Below are positions 48,248 to 56,517 of a DNA stretch of 64,000 nucleotides, one piece after another. The DNA comes from Anaeromyxobacter diazotrophicus (GTDB lineage Bacteria; Myxococcota; Myxococcia; Myxococcales; Anaeromyxobacteraceae). Each line of letters begins with the position of its first letter. Position 1 is the first letter of the stretch. Below the pieces are notes generated by a model, which did not search any database, was not told where the DNA came from, and saw only the letters and a list, made by a program, of their open reading frames with translations. The DNA lies in assembly GCF_013340205.1 (NCBI RefSeq), contig NZ_BJTG01000005.1, positions 186,001 to 250,000 of the forward strand, in the 5' to 3' direction. The translations under genes and the position numbers were made by a program.

Positions 48248-48715
48248 ATGGCGGCAGACGACGTCAAGGCCCGGGCCGAGCTGCTCGACGCCACGCGCTG
48301 GGCGAACGAGTTCGCCTGGGCGGAGATCGAGAGCCTGGCGGTGCACCTGCGCGTCGAGCGGCGCCGCAAGGGCGAGGTGGTGTGCCGCGAGGGCGCCGCC
48401 GAGCCGTCGCTCTTCGTCATCGCCACCGGGTCGGTGTCGATCCTGAAGCAGGACACCGGGGAGCAGCCGAAGTTGCTGGCGCGCCTCGGGCCCGGGCAGA
48501 CCATCGGCGAGATGGCGCTCCTCGACGGCCAGCCGCGCTCGGCCACCGTCGCCGCCGCCGAGGACCTGGTGCTGCTCGTGCTCGACCGGGCGGCCCTGGA
48601 GCGGCTCGTGGACGAGAAGCCGCGGCTGGGCGTGAAGCTGCTCTGGAAGCTGGCCCGCTTCCTGTCGCAGCGGCTGCGCCAGACGAGCGGCAACCTGGCC
48701 GACAAGCTGAAGTAG
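48248..48715 (+). CDS. Cyclic nucleotide-binding domain protein (no DNA-binding domain)
   Basis: 155 aa, a single cNMP-binding (CAP-type) beta roll: RRKGEVVCREGAAEPSLFVI, ATGSVSILKQDTGEQPKLLA, RLGPGQTIGEMALLDGQPRS (phosphate-binding cassette with GEMALLDGQPRSA), and a C-terminal helix FLSQRLRQTSGNLADK. It ends there, so unlike Crp it has no winged helix and cannot bind DNA by that route. The arginine in QPRSATV is at the usual ligand phosphate position. It may regulate a partner, possibly the upstream Cys-rich protein. Its stop codon TAG lies inside the GTAGGGCGG repeat copy at 48712-48740. Confidence 0.85.
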   Translation: MAADDVKARAELLDATRWANEFAWAEIESLAVHLRVERRRKGEVVCREGAAEPSLFVIATGSVSILKQDTGEQPKLLARLGPGQTIGEMALLDGQPRSATVAAAEDLVLLVLDRAALERLVDEKPRLGVKLLWKLARFLSQRLRQTSGNLADKLK

Positions 48716-48740
48716 GGCGGGGGCTCGTCCCCCGCCGCGG
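48712..48740. repeat. GTAGGGCGG hairpin repeat, copy 2
   Basis: Identical to the copy at 63764-63792 and one base different from 47358-47386. It supplies the stop codon of the cyclic-nucleotide-domain gene and lies 2 bp beyond the 3' end of the convergent Fe-S oxidoreductase gene. With stem GCGGGGG/CCCCCGC it may act as a shared transcription end. Confidence 0.85.
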
Positions 48741-48742
48741 GG

Positions 48743-50833
48743 TCACTCCCGCTCGGGCGCCGCCTGCGCCGCGGGCGCCGTGGCGCCGCCGCCGGCGGGC
48801 CTGCCGAGCTGCACCAGCCCCGACGCCACGATCTCCGCCACGTCGAGCACCTGGAGCTTCTCCTCGCGCCCGGTCTCGTTCACGCCGTCGCGGAGCATGG
48901 TCATGCAGAACGGGCACCCGACGGCGACCACGCCGCCCGAGTCGCCCAGGGTGGCCGCGGCCTCGTCCACCCGGTGCTGGTTCACGCGGGTGCCGAGCTT
49001 CTCCTCCAGCCACATCCGCCCGCCGCCGGCCCCGCAGCAGAAGCCCTGCCGCCGGTTGCGCGGCATCTCCTGCACCGCGACGCCCACGCTCTCGAGCGCC
49101 GCGCGGGGCGCCTCGTACACGCCGTTGTGGCGCGCCAGGTAGCACGGGTCGTGGAAGGTGACCGGCTGGCCGGCGAGCCCCGGGGCGCGGCCGGGCGCGA
49201 GCCGCCCGTCGGCGACGAGGCGCGCGATGAGCTCGGTGTGGTGCACCACCTCGAAGCGCCCCCCGAACTGCGGGAACTCGTTCTTGAGGGTGTTGAGGCA
49301 GTGCGGGCACTGCACCAGGATCTTCTTCACCCCGTAGCCGTTCAGGAGGTCGACGTTGGCCTGCGCCTGCATCTGGAACAGGTACTCGTTCCCGAGCCGG
49401 CGGGCCGCCTCGCCGTTGCAGGTCTCCTCCTCGCCCAGGATGGCGAACGACACCTTCGCCTCGCGCAGGATCTGGACGATGGCGCGGGAGACCTTCTTCT
49501 GGCGGTCGTCGAAGGCGCCGGCGCAGCCGACGAAGAACAGGTACTCGAACTCCTTCGTCTCGCTGGCGCGCGGCAGCGCCAGGTCCTCGCACCACTCGGT
49601 GCGCCGGTTCGAGCCGATGCCCCAGGGGTTCCCCTGGGTCTCGATGTTCTTGAAGACGCGCGCCGCCTCCTCCGGGAAGTCGGAGTCGACGAGCACCTTC
49701 TGGCGCCGCAGGTCGACGAGGCGCGGGATGTTCTCGATGAAGACCGGGCAGGCCGTCTCGCACCAGCCACAGGTGGTGCAGGCCCAGAAGGTGGCGGGCG
49801 GCACCACCTCGGAGAGGGGCGGGAGCGCGGCGGCGGCGGCCTCCTTCGCCGCCGGGTCCTTCGCGCGCCACAGCGCCGCCAGCTCGGGCGCCTTCTCGAT
49901 GAGGTGGTGCTTCACGGCCCGGTTCACCTCCTTGTGGCTGAGGGGCTTCCCGGTGACGTAGGTCGGGCAGTGGGTCTGGCACCGGCCGCACTCGGTGCAG
50001 CTGTAGACGTCGAGCCCCTCCTTCCAGGAGAGGTCCTTCACGGTGGCGGCGCCGAAGGAGGCGTCCTCGCGCTCGAGGTCGAGCTTGCGCAGCGCCGAGG
50101 AGGCGGGCGGCAGCGCGCGCAGGTAGACGTTCGGGAGGCCGGTGATGATGTGGAAGTGCTTCCCGTACGGGAGGAAGTTGCCGAAGGTGAGGATGATGGC
50201 GAGGTGCAGCCAGAAGCCCGCCAGGCCGACCGCGCGCACCGCCCCCGCCGAGAGGCCGAGGCCGCGGTAGAGCTCGGCCGCGAGCGAGCCCGCCGGAGCC
50301 CAGAAGCTCGCCGCCTCGCCGGTCGCGATCATTCCGGCGCCGTCGAACATCATGTCGGTGACCATGAGCCCGGCGATGAAGCCGAGGATGAGGTTCCCCT
50401 CCCAGGAGAGCGTGATGCGGTCGGGCTTCGTGACGAGCCGCCGCCACAGGAACCCGAGCGCGGCCACGAGCGCCAGGAGCACCATCACGTCCTTCACGAA
50501 CGCGTAGCCGCGGCCGAAGGGCGAGTCGGGGGCGAGGAGCGGCAGGTGGAAGCCCTCGGAGAACCCCATCCCGAAGAGCGTCACGGTCCGGAGGGCCAGC
50601 ACCAGGAAGGCCGCGAAGATGACGACGTGCATGGCCCCCGGGCGGAACTCCTCCGGGTCGACCATGCGCCGCTGCCCGAAGCCGAAGCGCAGCAGCCCCT
50701 CGAGGCGCTCGCCGGCCCGATCGAGGCGGTCGACGCGCCTGAGCGCGAGGAGCGGCACGACGCGCCGCACCATCGTCCAGACGAAGAAGCTGCCTCCGGC
50801 GAGGAGCAGCAGGGTGGTGAGGAGCGGGCTCAT
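48743..50833 (-). CDS. Membrane-bound Fe-S oxidoreductase with CCG domains
   Basis: 696 aa. The N-terminal half has about six membrane helices (LLTTLLLLAGGSFFVW, VVIFAAFLVLALRTVTLF and others) and resembles the haem b-binding gamma subunit of nitrate reductase. Two 4Fe-4S motifs follow: CTECGRCQTHCPT (279-291) and CTTCGWCETACPV. The C-terminal half has two CCG domains of the heterodisulfide reductase HdrB/GlpC type (FVGCAGAFDD with CPHCLNTLKNEFP, and DPCYLARHNG with GFCCGAGGGRM). Such fused proteins are proposed to pass electrons from electron-transfer flavoprotein to menaquinone in deltaproteobacteria; that role is inferred. Start ATG 50833 is at the first membrane helix. Confidence 0.88.
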   Translation of the reverse strand: MSPLLTTLLLLAGGSFFVWTMVRRVVPLLALRRVDRLDRAGERLEGLLRFGFGQRRMVDPEEFRPGAMHVVIFAAFLVLALRTVTLFGMGFSEGFHLPLLAPDSPFGRGYAFVKDVMVLLALVAALGFLWRRLVTKPDRITLSWEGNLILGFIAGLMVTDMMFDGAGMIATGEAASFWAPAGSLAAELYRGLGLSAGAVRAVGLAGFWLHLAIILTFGNFLPYGKHFHIITGLPNVYLRALPPASSALRKLDLEREDASFGAATVKDLSWKEGLDVYSCTECGRCQTHCPTYVTGKPLSHKEVNRAVKHHLIEKAPELAALWRAKDPAAKEAAAAALPPLSEVVPPATFWACTTCGWCETACPVFIENIPRLVDLRRQKVLVDSDFPEEAARVFKNIETQGNPWGIGSNRRTEWCEDLALPRASETKEFEYLFFVGCAGAFDDRQKKVSRAIVQILREAKVSFAILGEEETCNGEAARRLGNEYLFQMQAQANVDLLNGYGVKKILVQCPHCLNTLKNEFPQFGGRFEVVHHTELIARLVADGRLAPGRAPGLAGQPVTFHDPCYLARHNGVYEAPRAALESVGVAVQEMPRNRRQGFCCGAGGGRMWLEEKLGTRVNQHRVDEAAATLGDSGGVVAVGCPFCMTMLRDGVNETGREEKLQVLDVAEIVASGLVQLGRPAGGGATAPAAQAAPERE

Positions 50834-50969
50834 GGCGGCGACGGTAGCCCTGCGGAAAGCGGTGCCGCAAGGGTTTAGGCGGGCCCCTGACGCGGTGCGC
50901 TGTGAGCTGGGACGCCGGGGGGGCCTCCGCGGATGACGCGCCGCGTGGTTTGCCATGCGTAAACCCCCG

Positions 50970-51010
50970 GTTGAATCCGACACATCTGGGGAGTCGATTC
51001 GGATATCAAC
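50970..51010. promoter_or_regulatory. Inverted repeat upstream of the lipase-FadL operon, possible operator
   Basis: GTTGAATCCGA (50970-50980) is the reverse complement of TCGGATATCAAC (50999-51010) with one extra base. It lies 80 bp before the lipase start in an otherwise featureless, less GC-rich stretch. Symmetry of this size fits a TetR- or GntR-type regulator site, as used for fatty-acid genes, but no regulator is encoded nearby. Confidence 0.4.
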
Positions 51011-51087
51011 AAGCGGCTAAACGGTTGCTCTCACCTTCGTCTGCCGTCCGCCGACACGCATCCGCTCCAACGTCGAGGAGACACCCC

Positions 51088-54045
51088 ATGCATCGTCGCC
51101 GCCTCCTGACCGTGGCGTCCGCCGCGGCCGCCCTCGCGGCCTGCGCGCCGTCGATCGACAAGCACACCAACCCGGCGAGCACGGACTACGTGCTCTTCGA
51201 CCCCTCGGTCTCGGAGATCCCGCTCCCGAACGACCTGGCGCTGCAGCCCACCTCGATCGCGGCCACCACCGGCGCGCAGCAGGAGCTGCTCCAGTCGTTC
51301 GCGGCGCAAGGCGGGTTCCCGAACGACCAGGAGGCGCCGATCACGATCGACGTGCAGCGCGACACGTACAGCGGGAACACCATCACGAAGGGCCCGCCGC
51401 CCGACGGGGTGGACCTCGCGACGGTGAAGCTCGTCGGGGCGGTGCCCTCGGGCGCGAACGTGGCCCTGTTCGAGAAGAAGGCGGGGGCGACGACGCCCGC
51501 GCCGGTGCCGCCCAACACCTACGCGGTGACCTACGTCCAGTCGGCCGACCGCGGGACGATCACCATCCGCAACAACCTGCACGACGTCACGCTCAGCCCC
51601 GGCGAGACGATCAAGAGCCAGCGCTGGAACGCGGGCTCGCAGTACATCGTCCTCGTCCGCGGCGGCGCGAGCGGCGTGAAGCTGAAGGGCGGCGGCGAGC
51701 TGGTGGCCCAGCCGACGATGTACCTCCTCACGCGCGGCGTGGACCTCTCGCTCGCCGAGAACGAGTACCTCCTGCCCGGCAGCGGCCGGGTGGGACGCGC
51801 CGCCACCGGCGCGCAGCTCGAGGCGCTCCGCCAGCAGTACCTGCCGCTCTTCGGCCTCGCCGAGCAGGCGTTCGGCGCCGGCGCCTCGAAGGACCTGGTC
51901 TCGGTGCAGACCTTCCAGATCGCGCCCGCCAAGGCGGGCGCGGCGGTGGTCACCGACGCCAGCGCCGGGGTGGTGCCGCTGCCCTCCGACCTGCTCCTCG
52001 ACCCGGCCACCGGGGGCAAGACCATCGTCAACAACCCGGCCTTCGGCGCGCTGGCGAGCGGGATCGCGACGCTCGACGGGTTCAGCACGACGGCGATGGA
52101 GCTCACCCAGACGAGCGCGCCGGTGGTGGCCTCGACCGTCAGCGCGAGCAGCGTGTTCCTCTACGACCTCTCGAACCCGGCCGCGCCCGTGCGCCTGAAG
52201 GAGGTCAAGGAGACGATCTCGGCGGGCGGGGCGGGAGCGGCCTTCGTGGCCGAGCCGTACCAGATGACGGTGAAGCCGACCGGCGCGACCACCACGGCCG
52301 CCTGCGGGCCGACGGACGACCCCGCGGGCTGCTTCTCGCCGGCGATCGGGCTGCAGCCGGCGGTGCCGGTGCCGCTGGGGGCGACGGGTCCGTACCTGGC
52401 GCTGCCGCCGCTCAAGGAGGGCACCGAGTACGCGGTGCTCATCACGGATGGCGTGCTGAGCGCCCCCGCGACCGTCGGCGGGGCGAAGCCGCCCCTGCAG
52501 GGCTCGACGCTCTCGCGCATCCTCCTCTTCGACAGCCCGCTCGTCGACAAGGACGGCAAGTCGCAGGTGCCGGGGCAGAGCGACGCCACCGCGGCCGGGC
52601 TGGAGCAGATCCGGCAGGGCGTGGGCGCGGCGGCGAAGGCGCTCCAGGCCGAGAAGGGGATCGCGAAGTCGCACGTCGTGCTCGGGTACACCTTCCGCAC
52701 GCAGACCATCACCGACGCCTCGCTGAGGCTCGCGGCCTACCCGTACTCGGCGGCCTCGAAGTTCGTGCCTGGGGCGAAGGTGGACGTCACGGCCACCTTG
52801 AAGGGCGCGGCGACCGCCAAGGGCATCCCGACCACCGGCGTCCAGGCGTTCTGGACGGTGCCCTTCTTCACCAAGAACCCCATCGACGTCGCCACCGGCG
52901 CGCTCAACCCCGACAACAGCAAGTGGACCGACGCCTCGCTCACGGCGCTGGTGGTGGTGCCGAACGGGCCGAAGCAGGGCGCCCCGCTGGTCGTCTTCCA
53001 GCACGGCCTCACGGGCGACAAGGGGAACGTGCTCGCCATCGCCAGCACGCTCGCCTCGGCCGGGTTCGTGACGGCCGCCATCGACGCGCCGCTGCACGGT
53101 GATCGGGCCTACTGCAAGGCGGACGCCGAGTGCGTGTGCGCCGCCGGCGGGACCGGCTGCAACCCGAAGTGCAACCTCTTCCCGGCCGGCGCGCAGGGCG
53201 ACACGGCCTCCGGCGTGTGCTCGGCCGGCGCCGTGCCTTGCAGCGGCACCCTGGTCTCGGCGGGCGCGTGCACCACCTCGGTCTCCGGCAACTTCTTCGT
53301 CAGCGGGAACCTCTTCCGCACCCGCGACGCGCTGCGCGAGTCGATCCTCGACACCTCCGCGCTCGTCCTGGCGCTCGCTCCGCCGAGCACGCCGAGCGGC
53401 ACCTTCGCCACGGACCTCGCGGCGGCCGGCGTCACCATCGACCCGAGCAAGGTCTACTGGGTCGGCCAGTCGCTCGGCGGCATCCTCGGCACGCTCAACA
53501 CCGCCGCCAACCCGCGCATCAGCAAGGCGGTCCTGAACGTGCCCGGCGGGACGCTGACCGACGTCTTCACCCAGTCGCCGACCTTCGCCCCGCAGCTCAC
53601 CCCGATCCTGACCTCGCTCGGCATCACGGTCGGCACGCCGCAGTACCTGCAGTTCCTCCAGGTCGCGAAGCTCGCGCTGGACGGCGGCGACCCGGTGAAC
53701 TTCGGGGGCCACCTCACGGGAGACACCGCGCACCCCACCCTGAAGGACCTCCTCGCCTCGAAGCCCAACCAGTCGGCGAAGAGCGTCTTCGGCCAGGTCG
53801 CGACGGGTGACACGGTGATCCCGAACCCGTTCAACTACGAGCTCCTCGGGAACGTGTTCACCTCACCGCAGCCCGACCTGACGAAGAGCGCGAGCAACGT
53901 CTCGACCTACTCGAGCGGTGGCGGCGCGGCGACGCACGGCTTCCTGCTCGACTTCACGAACCCGACGCTGACGCTCACCGCCCAGGGCGACGCGGCCGCC
54001 TTCCTCACCGCCGGCACCCTCCCTCCCGCCGCTCAGAACAAGTAG
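51088..54045 (+). CDS. VolA-like surface lipoprotein lipase
   Basis: 985 aa. A signal peptide with lipobox LAAC (Cys19) predicts a lipid anchor. The first 600 residues are beta-rich modules of the bacterial lipase N-terminal type (VLFDPSVSEIPLPNDLAL, repeated as VVPLPSDLLLDPATGG). The C-terminal part is an alpha/beta hydrolase: APLVVFQHGLTGDKGNVLAI (oxyanion region) and nucleophile elbow VGQSLGG with Ser795. Four or more cysteines around CKADAECVCAAGGTGCNPKC suggest disulfides. This layout matches Vibrio VolA/Pla-type lysophospholipases, and like volA the gene is followed 12 bp later by a fadL gene. Start ATG 51088 has GAGGAG at 7 bp. Confidence 0.82.
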   Translation: MHRRRLLTVASAAAALAACAPSIDKHTNPASTDYVLFDPSVSEIPLPNDLALQPTSIAATTGAQQELLQSFAAQGGFPNDQEAPITIDVQRDTYSGNTITKGPPPDGVDLATVKLVGAVPSGANVALFEKKAGATTPAPVPPNTYAVTYVQSADRGTITIRNNLHDVTLSPGETIKSQRWNAGSQYIVLVRGGASGVKLKGGGELVAQPTMYLLTRGVDLSLAENEYLLPGSGRVGRAATGAQLEALRQQYLPLFGLAEQAFGAGASKDLVSVQTFQIAPAKAGAAVVTDASAGVVPLPSDLLLDPATGGKTIVNNPAFGALASGIATLDGFSTTAMELTQTSAPVVASTVSASSVFLYDLSNPAAPVRLKEVKETISAGGAGAAFVAEPYQMTVKPTGATTTAACGPTDDPAGCFSPAIGLQPAVPVPLGATGPYLALPPLKEGTEYAVLITDGVLSAPATVGGAKPPLQGSTLSRILLFDSPLVDKDGKSQVPGQSDATAAGLEQIRQGVGAAAKALQAEKGIAKSHVVLGYTFRTQTITDASLRLAAYPYSAASKFVPGAKVDVTATLKGAATAKGIPTTGVQAFWTVPFFTKNPIDVATGALNPDNSKWTDASLTALVVVPNGPKQGAPLVVFQHGLTGDKGNVLAIASTLASAGFVTAAIDAPLHGDRAYCKADAECVCAAGGTGCNPKCNLFPAGAQGDTASGVCSAGAVPCSGTLVSAGACTTSVSGNFFVSGNLFRTRDALRESILDTSALVLALAPPSTPSGTFATDLAAAGVTIDPSKVYWVGQSLGGILGTLNTAANPRISKAVLNVPGGTLTDVFTQSPTFAPQLTPILTSLGITVGTPQYLQFLQVAKLALDGGDPVNFGGHLTGDTAHPTLKDLLASKPNQSAKSVFGQVATGDTVIPNPFNYELLGNVFTSPQPDLTKSASNVSTYSSGGGAATHGFLLDFTNPTLTLTAQGDAAAFLTAGTLPPAAQNK

Positions 54046-54057
54046 AGGACGACACCC

Positions 54058-55305
54058 ATGCGCACCTACGCACTCGCTGCCGCCCTCCTCCTCGCCCCGG
54101 CCGTCGCCCTCGCCGGCGGCTACGCCGTCCCCAACGTCAGCCCGCGCGACCTCTCCATGGCGGGCTCGCTCCACGCCGCCCAGGTGGACGCCGGCGCGGC
54201 CTTCGTGAACCCGGCCGCGCTGGCCAACCTCGACGGCCTGTCGCTGTCGCTCGGGGCCGGGCTCATCGACAACCGCAGCACCTGGACCGGCGTCGGCCCG
54301 GAGGCCGGCAAGAGCGCGAGCCAGTACGTGAAGCCGGCCTTCCCGCCCGCGGTCTACGCGGCGTATGGCCTGCCGCTCTCCGGCGACATGCGGCTCGGCG
54401 TCGGCGTGGGCATGACGGTGCCCTTCGGCGGCAACGTCAACTGGCCGGCCGGCTGGCCGGGCCGCTTCGACATCCTCACCGTCAACCGGCGCATCTACGG
54501 CACCTACTTCACGGCGGGCCTCCAGCTCGCGAAGTGGGTGCGCGTCGGCGGCGGGCTCATCTGGTACCGCGGGACGGAGAAGCTCACCCAGAACGTGAAC
54601 TTCTACCCGGAGACCGAGGCGCAGCTGTCGGCCTCGGGCAACAAGCTCTCCTACGACGTCTCGCTCGAGCTGCAGCCCATCGAGCCGCTCAAGCTCGCCT
54701 TCGACTACAAGCACAAGGCGGACATGTCGCTCACCGGCGACGCCACGTTCGGCGGGGCGCCGGCGCAGTTCGCCTCCCGCGCGCTCGATCAGGGCGTCAC
54801 CCACGACCTGACCATGCCGAACTACCTGGCGTTCGCGGCCGCGTACCAGGTGATGCCGGAGCTGCTCGTGACCGGCGCCTTCACCTGGGACCGCTTCATC
54901 GTCTACGACAAGGACGCGTTCATCGGCACCGCCGGCGCGGCGATCGTCGTGCCCCGCCACTACCACAACGGCTACACCTTCCGGCTCGGGGCCGAGCTCG
55001 CGCCCATGGAGAAGCTCAAGGTCCGCGCGGGCGTGCTGCGCGACATCACGCCGACGCCGGCGGAGTGGCTGTCGCCCACCATCCCCGACTCGGACGTGTG
55101 GGGCGCCTCGATCGGCGTCGGCTACACGGTCTCGCCCGGCCTCGACGTGAACCTGGCCTACTTCCACGCCTGGTTCGACGCGGTCACCACGCCGCCGGGG
55201 GCCGGCGGTCAGTACAACGTGCTCCCGGGCCGGTACACGCCCTTCGCGAACATCGCCAGCGTGGGCGTGAGCTGGGCGCCCGAGAAGACGTTCGGGAAGC
55301 TCTAG
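54058..55305 (+). CDS. FadL/OmpP1/TodX-family outer-membrane transporter
   Basis: 415 aa outer-membrane beta barrel for long-chain fatty acids or other hydrophobic compounds. A signal peptide (LLLAPAVALA) is followed by the FadL hatch-like N-terminus GGYAVPNVSPRDLSMAGSLH and AGAAFVNPAALANLDGLSLS with the conserved NPA motif. Many amphipathic strands follow, e.g. LKLAFDYKHKADMSLTGDAT and HYHNGYTFRLGAELAPMEKL. It ends VSWAPEKTFGKL rather than with the usual Phe. It is 12 bp downstream of the lipase gene, so released fatty acids could be passed directly to it, as proposed for VolA-FadL in Vibrio. Confidence 0.88.
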   Translation: MRTYALAAALLLAPAVALAGGYAVPNVSPRDLSMAGSLHAAQVDAGAAFVNPAALANLDGLSLSLGAGLIDNRSTWTGVGPEAGKSASQYVKPAFPPAVYAAYGLPLSGDMRLGVGVGMTVPFGGNVNWPAGWPGRFDILTVNRRIYGTYFTAGLQLAKWVRVGGGLIWYRGTEKLTQNVNFYPETEAQLSASGNKLSYDVSLELQPIEPLKLAFDYKHKADMSLTGDATFGGAPAQFASRALDQGVTHDLTMPNYLAFAAAYQVMPELLVTGAFTWDRFIVYDKDAFIGTAGAAIVVPRHYHNGYTFRLGAELAPMEKLKVRAGVLRDITPTPAEWLSPTIPDSDVWGASIGVGYTVSPGLDVNLAYFHAWFDAVTTPPGAGGQYNVLPGRYTPFANIASVGVSWAPEKTFGKL

Positions 55306-55325
55306 GTACCGCTCGCGGTGAAACG

Positions 55326-55357
55326 GGACCTCGCCCGCCTCGGCGCGGGCGAGGTCC
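55326..55357. terminator. Strong hairpin between the fadL-like gene and the convergent lipoprotein gene
   Basis: A perfect 13-bp stem GGACCTCGCCCGC (55326-55338) / GCGGGCGAGGTCC (55345-55357) with a 6-nt loop, followed by a short TCTGCTGTT. It is placed to end both transcripts. Confidence 0.6.
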
Positions 55358-55365
55358 TCTGCTGT

Positions 55366-56433
55366 TCAGCGGTCGTCGCGGGCGCGCTTGGCCGCGTCGC
55401 GGATTTCGTGCTTCTCGCCCGGCTCCTTCGAGCGGCCGCCGCCGTTGTCCTTCTTGGCCTGGCCGGGCGGCGTGCCGCCGTGGCCCGGCGGCGTGGCCGG
55501 CTGGCCCGCGGGCGCGAGGCTGCGGCCCGGGCCGGCGACGGTCTGCGCCGGGGGGGCGTAGGTCTGGCCGGGAGGCGTTCCACCGCGGCCCGGGGGCGTG
55601 AAGGCCTGGCCCGGCGGTGTGCCGCCGTGGCCGGGCGGCGTGAAGGCCTGCCCCGGCGGCGTCCCACCCTGCCCGGGCGGCGTCCCGCCCTGGCCCGGCG
55701 GTGGGTTGGGGCGGACGGTGGCGCCCCAACCGTTCGGCTGCGCCGGCCGCGGGGGGTAGGCGGGCTGCGGCTGCGCGTAGGGCTGCGGCGCCGGGCGCGG
55801 CGCGTAGGCCGGCGCGGGGGCCGGCGCGGGGGCCGGAGCCGGAGCCGGGGCGTAAGCGGGCGCCGGCGCCGGGCGGGGGGCGTAGCCAGGGGCCGGAGCC
55901 GGCGCGCGGTAGGCGGGCGCCGGCGCGGGCGCCTGGCGCGGGTCGTAGAAGCGCGCCGGCGCGGGCCGCACCCAGTAGCTGCGCGGCGGCTGCTGCGCGG
56001 CGCTGTACGGGCCGCGGTAGAGGTAGCCGCGGCCGGGGTGGAACGCCCAGTACGCGTCGCGCGGCGGCGCGTAGTCGTGGACGTGGGGGCCGCTGAGGTA
56101 GCACCACCCGCCGCCCGGGAGCGGGTGGCCGGCGTAGTAGGTCACCGCGACCGGCGCGCGCCAGGCGTAGTAGCCGTTCTCGACCACGAAGAGGTCGGCG
56201 CGCTCCGGGTAGTAGTCGTGCTCGTGCGGGCCGTCGAGGTAGCACCAGCCGCCGCCCGGGATGGCGTGCTCGCCGTAGTAGGCGACGCGCAGCGGCGGGG
56301 CCGGCGCCGGCGCGGGCTCCGCGTACACCGGCATGGGCTCGGGGGGCGGCCCGGCCGGCACGGTCGTGACCGTGCGGACGACGCAGCCGCCGAGGAGGGA
56401 CGCGAAGACGGGGAGGAGCAGGAGACGGCGCAT
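55366..56433 (-). CDS. Repetitive Pro/Ala/Gly-rich lipoprotein
   Basis: 355 aa from ATG 56433, with GAGG 7 bp upstream. The signal ends with lipobox LGGC (Cys17). Two copies of an aromatic module GGGWCYLxGPHxHDYxP lie at about 60-77 and 107-123, each preceded by a Y-Y-G/A-x-H segment. Then low complexity: a Pro/Ala/Tyr region (about 165-245, PAPAP and YAPRPAP) and tandem PPGQGGT/PPGHGGT repeats (about 255-340), and a basic end (KHEIRDAAKRARDD). No enzyme motif is visible. It could be a surface or cell-wall-spanning protein; the conserved Trp-Cys module suggests a small structural domain. Function unknown. Confidence 0.75.
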   Translation of the reverse strand: MRRLLLLPVFASLLGGCVVRTVTTVPAGPPPEPMPVYAEPAPAPAPPLRVAYYGEHAIPGGGWCYLDGPHEHDYYPERADLFVVENGYYAWRAPVAVTYYAGHPLPGGGWCYLSGPHVHDYAPPRDAYWAFHPGRGYLYRGPYSAAQQPPRSYWVRPAPARFYDPRQAPAPAPAYRAPAPAPGYAPRPAPAPAYAPAPAPAPAPAPAPAYAPRPAPQPYAQPQPAYPPRPAQPNGWGATVRPNPPPGQGGTPPGQGGTPPGQAFTPPGHGGTPPGQAFTPPGRGGTPPGQTYAPPAQTVAGPGRSLAPAGQPATPPGHGGTPPGQAKKDNGGGRSKEPGEKHEIRDAAKRARDDR

Positions 56434-56517
56434 GGGCACCCTCGCTGGTGGACGACCCGTTCTAGGACGTTCGCGGTCGAGCGTCCATTCACGGGCCCCG
56501 CCGCGCGATGTGCGCGC

